A stretch of DNA of 12,643 nt from Deltaproteobacteria bacterium (lineage in GTDB: Bacteria > Myxococcota > Polyangia > Haliangiales > Haliangiaceae), in NCBI GenBank assembly GCA_018262455.1, contig JAGSPR010000172.1:1-12643 (forward strand). The letters run 5' to 3'. The position numbers and the translations under genes are program-made. The notes under the pieces are model-generated. The model was not told the DNA's origin. It saw only the letters and a program-made list of their open reading frames with translations, and did not search any database. The number at the start of each line of letters is the position of its first letter. Position 1 is the first letter of the stretch. Of this stretch, positions 8,223-12,643 are shown piece after piece.

Positions 8223-8440
8223 GCTTGGGCGGGCAGTGCTACTCGCCCCGGGTGTGATCCTGGCGCTCGCGGGCGGCTGCACCCTTGCATTGTAGGGACC
8301 TGCGGGGGACCGTCCCACGTCAACGCGAAACGTCGGTTGGAGCGTTGATAGCCACGCATTTCGGAGGACTCGTTCGTTCGCCGCCGGTTCGCGGCGTTGC
8401 TTCGAGTGAGCCCTTCGAGTAGCCCACCCCGAGAGACCCC
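8223..8440 (+). promoter_or_regulatory. Leader region of the macroglobulin gene
   Basis: With the preceding hairpin this makes up the 300-bp gap between the OPT and macroglobulin genes. It holds TCAACGC (8320-8326) paired with GCGTTGA (8342-8348), a possible operator. It also holds a small GC stem, CGCCGC/GCGGCG (about 8379-8396), and an imperfect tandem duplication: TTCGAGTGAGCCC (8401-8413) and TTCGAGTAGCCC (8414-8425). GAGAGA at 8431-8436 is a weak Shine-Dalgarno 4 bases before the ATG. No convincing -35/-10 pair or ECF-type promoter is seen. Confidence 0.35.
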
Positions 8441-11400
8441 ATGAGATCCAATCGATCGCTTCCACAGCGCGGTGTCGCGCTGATCGCGCTGTTCACCCTG
8501 TTGACGACGTCGTGTGGCGGCAAGGGTGGCAACACCACGAGTGGCTCGGCCAACCAGGCCGGCAGTGCCTCGCCGCTTTCGGATCAGGCGTACGTCCAGC
8601 TGAAGGATGCCCCCCCGGGCCTCGATCTCAGGGTCTCCGAAGGCAAGGCCGGTCCACCGGCCTTCGATCGCAGGAAGCTCGCGCCGGCGACCAAGATCCC
8701 GGACGGCGAGGTCAACGCGATGCTCGCGCGCGCCAAGCCGATCCAGAGCGACCCGAGCGACCAGCAGAGCTTCGCGCTGCGGCCAGGGTCACAACCGGTC
8801 CCCCGCACCGGGCAGACGGTCACCGGCACGTTCCCGCCGGCGCCGTCGACGCTGTTGCCGCCCGTCGCGAACGACGCAGGCAAGGACCTCAAGGTGTTGC
8901 GCTGGATGCCGGAGGGCAAGGTCCCGCTCGCCCCCGAGCTGAGCGTGACGTTCAGCCAGCCGATGATCGCGGTCACGGCGCAGACCGACGCGTCCGCGAC
9001 GACGCCGGTGAAGCTCGACCCGACGCCGAAGGGCAGCTGGCGCTGGATCGGCACCCGCACGATCCTGTTCGACCCGACCGTCCGGTTTCCGCAGGCGACG
9101 ACCTACCACGTCGAGATCCCGGCGAACACGAAGAGCGCGAACGGTGGGGTGCTGAAGACCGCGCAGAAGTTCACGTTCGAGACGCCCGCGCCAACGGTGG
9201 TCACCAGCTATCCGGCATCGAGACGGCCGCAGCACCTCGATGTCCCGATGTTCGTGATGTTCGACCAGAAGATCGATTCCACGAAGGTGCTCGCCTCGAT
9301 CAAGGTCACCGCCAACGGCAAGCCGTGGGCGATGCGGCTGATGGACACGGCCGAGATCACCAAGGCCGCCGCGAGCAAGCGCGAGGACGAGAAACAGCTC
9401 GCGGCGATGGTCGAGCACGCGCAGAAGAACGAGCAGGAGGGCCGATGGCTCGCGTTCCGCGCCACCCAGGAGTTTCCGACCGACGCCTCGATCAACATCG
9501 AGATCGCCGCCGGCACGCCCTCGGCCGAAGGGCCGAACACGACGAAGGCGCCCCAGACCCTGGGGTTCCACACTTACCCACCGCTCAAGATCGTCCGCGC
9601 CGAGTGTGGCTACAACGGGAACTGCCCGCCCGGCACGGCGTTCGTGATCCAGTTCAACAACCCGCTCGACGTCGACAAGTTCGACGAGGGCTGGGTCTCG
9701 GTGTCGCCCGAGATCCCCGGCATGAAGATCGTGCAGTCGGGCCAGAACCTCATCGTGCAGGGCGCGACCAAGGCGCGCACCGCGTACAAGGCCGTCGTCT
9801 CGGCGAGCGTGCTCGACGAGTTCGGCCAGACGCTCGGCAAGGAGCCACCGCGCACGTGGAGCGTGGGCGATGCGCACCCGACGTTCTTTGGCCCCCAGGG
9901 GATGGTGGTCGTCGATCCGTCCGCGAACAAGCCGACGCTCGACTTCTTCAGCACGAACTACGAGCAGCTGAAGGTCCGGTTGTTCCGCGTCACGCCCGAC
10001 GATCTCGATGCGTACAACACGTACCTGCGGAACCGGTGGAACAAGGACAAGCCGCCGGTGATGCCGGGCCGCAAGGTGTTCGACCAGCTGGTCAAGACCA
10101 CGATCGGACACAACGACCTCGTCGAGACGTCCGTCGATCTCGGCCCCGCGCTGACGAAGGGGCTCGGTCACGCGATCGCGATCGTCGAGCCATATCCGTG
10201 GACGGAGAAGTACGATCCGCCGCGCTTCATCAGCTGGGTCCAGTCGACGCGGCTCGCGGTCGATGCGTCGGTCGACGCCGACAACCTGATCGCGTTCGCG
10301 ACCGAGCTCGATACCGGCAAGCCGGCCTCCGGCGTCGCGCTCGAGCTGCGCCCGTTCGGGCAGAAGGCAGCCTCGGACGACAAGGGCCTGGCCTCGATCC
10401 CGCTCGGGATCGGCGGCGTCAAGGGCACGCACTACCTCGTGGCGCGGCGCGGCGATGACGTCGCGTTCGTCACCGATCACACCGGCTACGGAAACGAGAC
10501 GTGGGTGAAGCAGGCGCGGACGACCAACCTCGCCTGGTACGTGATCGACGACCGCAAGCTGTACAAGCCGGGGGAAGAGGTCACGCTGAAGGGCTGGCTC
10601 CGCACGATCGATTACCGCAAGAACGGCGACGTCGGCGGGATCAACGATGGCGTGTCGACCATCAGCTACAAGGTCCGCGACTCGCGCAACAACGAGCTCG
10701 CGAAGGGCACGATGCCGGTGAGCGCCGTCGGCGGCTTCGACACCAAGTTCACGCTGCCGAAGACCCCGAACCTCGGATCCGCCTCGATCGAGCTCGAGGC
10801 CCAGGGCAAGGATCCGTGGAGCGCGACCGGCGGGACCTACCGCCACATGTTCCAGATCGAGGAGTTCCGGCGCCCCGAGTTCGAGGTGTCCGCGAAGGCG
10901 AGTCAGGGTCCATTCCTCGTCGGTAGCAGCGGCGACGTCACCGTGAGCGCGAAGTACTACTCAGGCGGCCCGCTGCCCGGAGCCCCGGTCAACTGGTTCG
11001 TCACGGCGAACCAGACCAACTTCACGCCGCCCAATCGCGACGACTACATCTTTGGCTCGTGGCAGCCGTGGTGGGGCCATCGCGGTATGGACTACGACGG
11101 CGATGAAGGCCTCGGCTACGGCCGCGGTGGCCGAGGCTACAAGCCGCCGAAGACCTGGAACCTGGCCGCGAAGACGGACGCCACGGGTGCGCAGACGCTG
11201 CACCTCGACTTCCTGTCGGTGAACCCGGCGATGCCGATGTCGGTGACGACGAGCGCACGGGTGACCGACGTCAACCGCCAGGCGTGGTCGGCGTCGGCGG
11301 CCCTCATCGTCCATCCGTCGTCGCTCTACGTCGGCCTGAAGACGAAGAAGCCGTTCGTGGAAAAGGGCACCCCGTTTGACATCGACGTCATCGGCGTCGA

Positions 11401-12643
11401 CCTCGACGGCAAGGCCGTGCCGGGCGCCAAGATCGAGGTCAAGACCGTGCGGCTCGACTGGGAGTACAAGAAGGGCAAGTACGTCCAGAAGGAGGTCGAT
11501 CCGCAGACCTGTGCGGTAATCGCGGCCAAGGATGCGACGGCGTGCACGTTCGGTACGAAAGAAGGCGGGACCTACGAGGTGACGGCCATCGCGGTCGATG
11601 CCAAGGGCCGCCCGAACCAGACCAAGCTGACCTTCTGGGTGACCGGTGGGAAGCAGCCGAAGGCGCGCGACGTCGCCCAGGAGGTGGTGCAGTTGATCCC
11701 CGACAAGAAGGAGTACACGGCCGGCAACACCGCCGAGCTCCTCGTCCAGGCGCCGTTCTATCCGGCCGAGGGCATCGTGAGCTGGCGACGCAGTGGCATC
11801 GTCAAGACCGAGCGGATCTCGATCTCCGGGCCGACCAGAGTGATCACCGTCCCGATCAGCGACGCGATGGTGCCGAACATGTTCGTGCAGGTCGACCTCG
11901 TCGGGATGGCAGCACGGCTCGATGACAAGGGTGACCCCGATCCCAGGCTCCCGCCGCGACCGGCGTATGCGGTCGGCCAGATCAACCTGCCGGTGCCGCC
12001 GAAGCAGCGCACGCTCGCGGTCACCGTGACGCCGAACGCGGCGAAGGTCGCGCCAGGTGAATCCGCGCGCCTCGCCGTCACGGTGAAGGATGCCGCGGGC
12101 AGGCCGGTGCCGAACGCCGATGCCGCCGTGATCGTCGTCGACGAGGCGGTCCTGGCGCTCACGGGCTATCAGTTCCCGAACCCGATCGACACGTTCTACG
12201 GTGCGCGTGGAGCCGATGCTCGCGACCACTACCTGCGCGGCTACGTGAAGCTCGCGAGGCCTGATCCCTCGGTCGTCACCGCGAGCACCGGCAGCATCGG
12301 ACATGGCCGCTACCGGAACGGGGACGGGGACGCCGCGGCCGCGGCTCCCGGGGGGCTGATGGATGGCGCAGAAGGCGGAGAAGACCGCGAAGGGAAGCTC
12401 GACTCGCTCGACGAGGCACCGATGAAGCAGGAGGTCGAGAAGAAGAACATGCGGCTCGAGGACAAGGCGAAGGAGAGCAAGCCGGACGGGAATGCCAGGC
12501 AGGGCCAGGGCGCCCACGAGGCGATCGCGATCCGCTCGAACTTCAACCCGCTGGCCGCGTTCTCCCCGGCCGTGAAGACCGACGCCGCGGGCATGGCGAC
12601 CGTGGACATCAAGGTGCCCGACAACCTGACGCGCTATCGCATC
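8441..12643 (+). CDS. Alpha-2-macroglobulin family lipoprotein, N-terminal 1401 residues (3' end outside window)
   Basis: This is one open frame from ATG 8441 to the window end. MRSNRSLPQRG then a hydrophobic run ending LLTTSC gives a lipoprotein signal with C25 as probable lipid site, followed by a Gly/Ser linker. Two Ig-like Big_5-type domains follow (about 150-247 and 250-400), with a C389/C395 pair. A macroglobulin domain starts at DFFSTNYEQLKVRLFRV (501). Next are ELDTGKPASGV (622-632) and the A2M_N signature YVIDDRKLYKPGEEVTLKGW (700). EEFRRPEFEV (807) opens a domain interrupted by a Trp/Gly/Tyr-rich insert (872-903). The bait-region domain runs from about 1082 to IVVDEAVLALTG (1231). 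A charged low-complexity linker (about 1285-1366) precedes SPAVKTDAAGMATVDIKVPDNLTRY, the beginning of the A2M core. Bacterial homologues trap proteases in the periplasm or at the surface; the thioester (CxEQ) site, if present, is downstream of the window. Confidence 0.9.
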   Translation, partial: MRSNRSLPQRGVALIALFTLLTTSCGGKGGNTTSGSANQAGSASPLSDQAYVQLKDAPPGLDLRVSEGKAGPPAFDRRKLAPATKIPDGEVNAMLARAKPIQSDPSDQQSFALRPGSQPVPRTGQTVTGTFPPAPSTLLPPVANDAGKDLKVLRWMPEGKVPLAPELSVTFSQPMIAVTAQTDASATTPVKLDPTPKGSWRWIGTRTILFDPTVRFPQATTYHVEIPANTKSANGGVLKTAQKFTFETPAPTVVTSYPASRRPQHLDVPMFVMFDQKIDSTKVLASIKVTANGKPWAMRLMDTAEITKAAASKREDEKQLAAMVEHAQKNEQEGRWLAFRATQEFPTDASINIEIAAGTPSAEGPNTTKAPQTLGFHTYPPLKIVRAECGYNGNCPPGTAFVIQFNNPLDVDKFDEGWVSVSPEIPGMKIVQSGQNLIVQGATKARTAYKAVVSASVLDEFGQTLGKEPPRTWSVGDAHPTFFGPQGMVVVDPSANKPTLDFFSTNYEQLKVRLFRVTPDDLDAYNTYLRNRWNKDKPPVMPGRKVFDQLVKTTIGHNDLVETSVDLGPALTKGLGHAIAIVEPYPWTEKYDPPRFISWVQSTRLAVDASVDADNLIAFATELDTGKPASGVALELRPFGQKAASDDKGLASIPLGIGGVKGTHYLVARRGDDVAFVTDHTGYGNETWVKQARTTNLAWYVIDDRKLYKPGEEVTLKGWLRTIDYRKNGDVGGINDGVSTISYKVRDSRNNELAKGTMPVSAVGGFDTKFTLPKTPNLGSASIELEAQGKDPWSATGGTYRHMFQIEEFRRPEFEVSAKASQGPFLVGSSGDVTVSAKYYSGGPLPGAPVNWFVTANQTNFTPPNRDDYIFGSWQPWWGHRGMDYDGDEGLGYGRGGRGYKPPKTWNLAAKTDATGAQTLHLDFLSVNPAMPMSVTTSARVTDVNRQAWSASAALIVHPSSLYVGLKTKKPFVEKGTPFDIDVIGVDLDGKAVPGAKIEVKTVRLDWEYKKGKYVQKEVDPQTCAVIAAKDATACTFGTKEGGTYEVTAIAVDAKGRPNQTKLTFWVTGGKQPKARDVAQEVVQLIPDKKEYTAGNTAELLVQAPFYPAEGIVSWRRSGIVKTERISISGPTRVITVPISDAMVPNMFVQVDLVGMAARLDDKGDPDPRLPPRPAYAVGQINLPVPPKQRTLAVTVTPNAAKVAPGESARLAVTVKDAAGRPVPNADAAVIVVDEAVLALTGYQFPNPIDTFYGARGADARDHYLRGYVKLARPDPSVVTASTGSIGHGRYRNGDGDAAAAAPGGLMDGAEGGEDREGKLDSLDEAPMKQEVEKKNMRLEDKAKESKPDGNARQGQGAHEAIAIRSNFNPLAAFSPAVKTDAAGMATVDIKVPDNLTRYRI

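Noticed and set aside
8236..8295. 19-residue lipoprotein-like peptide ending LALAGGCTLAL
   Set aside because: Hydrophobic with a Cys near a lipobox-like AGGC, but it stops five residues after the Cys, has no good Shine-Dalgarno and starts only at GTG. It could be a remnant or chance.
8512..12517. Long frames of 648 (rightward), 685 and 518 codons (leftward) across the macroglobulin gene
   Set aside because: All are shadow frames; the unbroken lipoprotein/macroglobulin frame from 8441 explains the region.

Overview
The window is gene-dense, GC-rich DNA of bacterial chromosomal character. Codon use is strongly GC3-biased, which produces long meaningless reading frames opposite and alongside the real genes. 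The gene content suggests a Gram-negative, probably a member of the Myxococcota: an outer-membrane-type lipoprotein of the alpha-2-macroglobulin class, a signal-peptide protein with a beta-rich C-terminus, a stand-alone HARE-HTH protein, a sulfatase, and several Cys-rich or hypothetical proteins. That placement is inference from content and composition; there is no rRNA or marker gene here.

Layout. (1) 1-988, rightward: the 3' end of a sulfatase and a small unknown gene whose GTG start overlaps the sulfatase stop. A 14-bp palindrome within a larger stem ends this unit against the leftward gene that follows. (2) 1022-2383: a divergent pair, a leftward RecB/Cas4-like PD-(D/E)XK nuclease with a four-Cys iron-sulfur signature and a rightward protein with four CxxC knuckles. 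(3) 2394-3653, leftward: an unknown membrane-associated protein with a repeat-bearing Pro/Lys-rich tail, converging on the CxxC gene. Its leader carries a strong hairpin just upstream of a clear Shine-Dalgarno. (4) 3654-3905: a divergent, locally AT-rich control region. (5) 3906-8140, rightward: HARE-HTH protein, GNAT acetyltransferase, an exported unknown protein, and an OPT-family transporter with an unusual inserted soluble domain. A perfect 11-bp hairpin follows the transporter. (6) 8441 to the window end, rightward: the first 1401 residues of a large alpha-2-macroglobulin-family lipoprotein, cut just after its bait-like linker and before any thioester.

How the genes work together. I see no single pathway. 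Several products act at the cell surface or in the envelope (sulfatase, exported protein, OPT transporter, macroglobulin). HARE-HTH and GNAT sit 9 bp apart and are probably co-transcribed. The nuclease and CxxC protein may share a regulatory region. I found no CRISPR array, tRNA, rRNA, insertion sequence, phage gene or toxin-antitoxin pair. I did not find a convincing new multi-gene system. The most unusual items are the OPT insert with its duplicated motif, the stand-alone HARE-HTH protein, the nuclease/CxxC pair, and the long charged bait-like segment of the macroglobulin.
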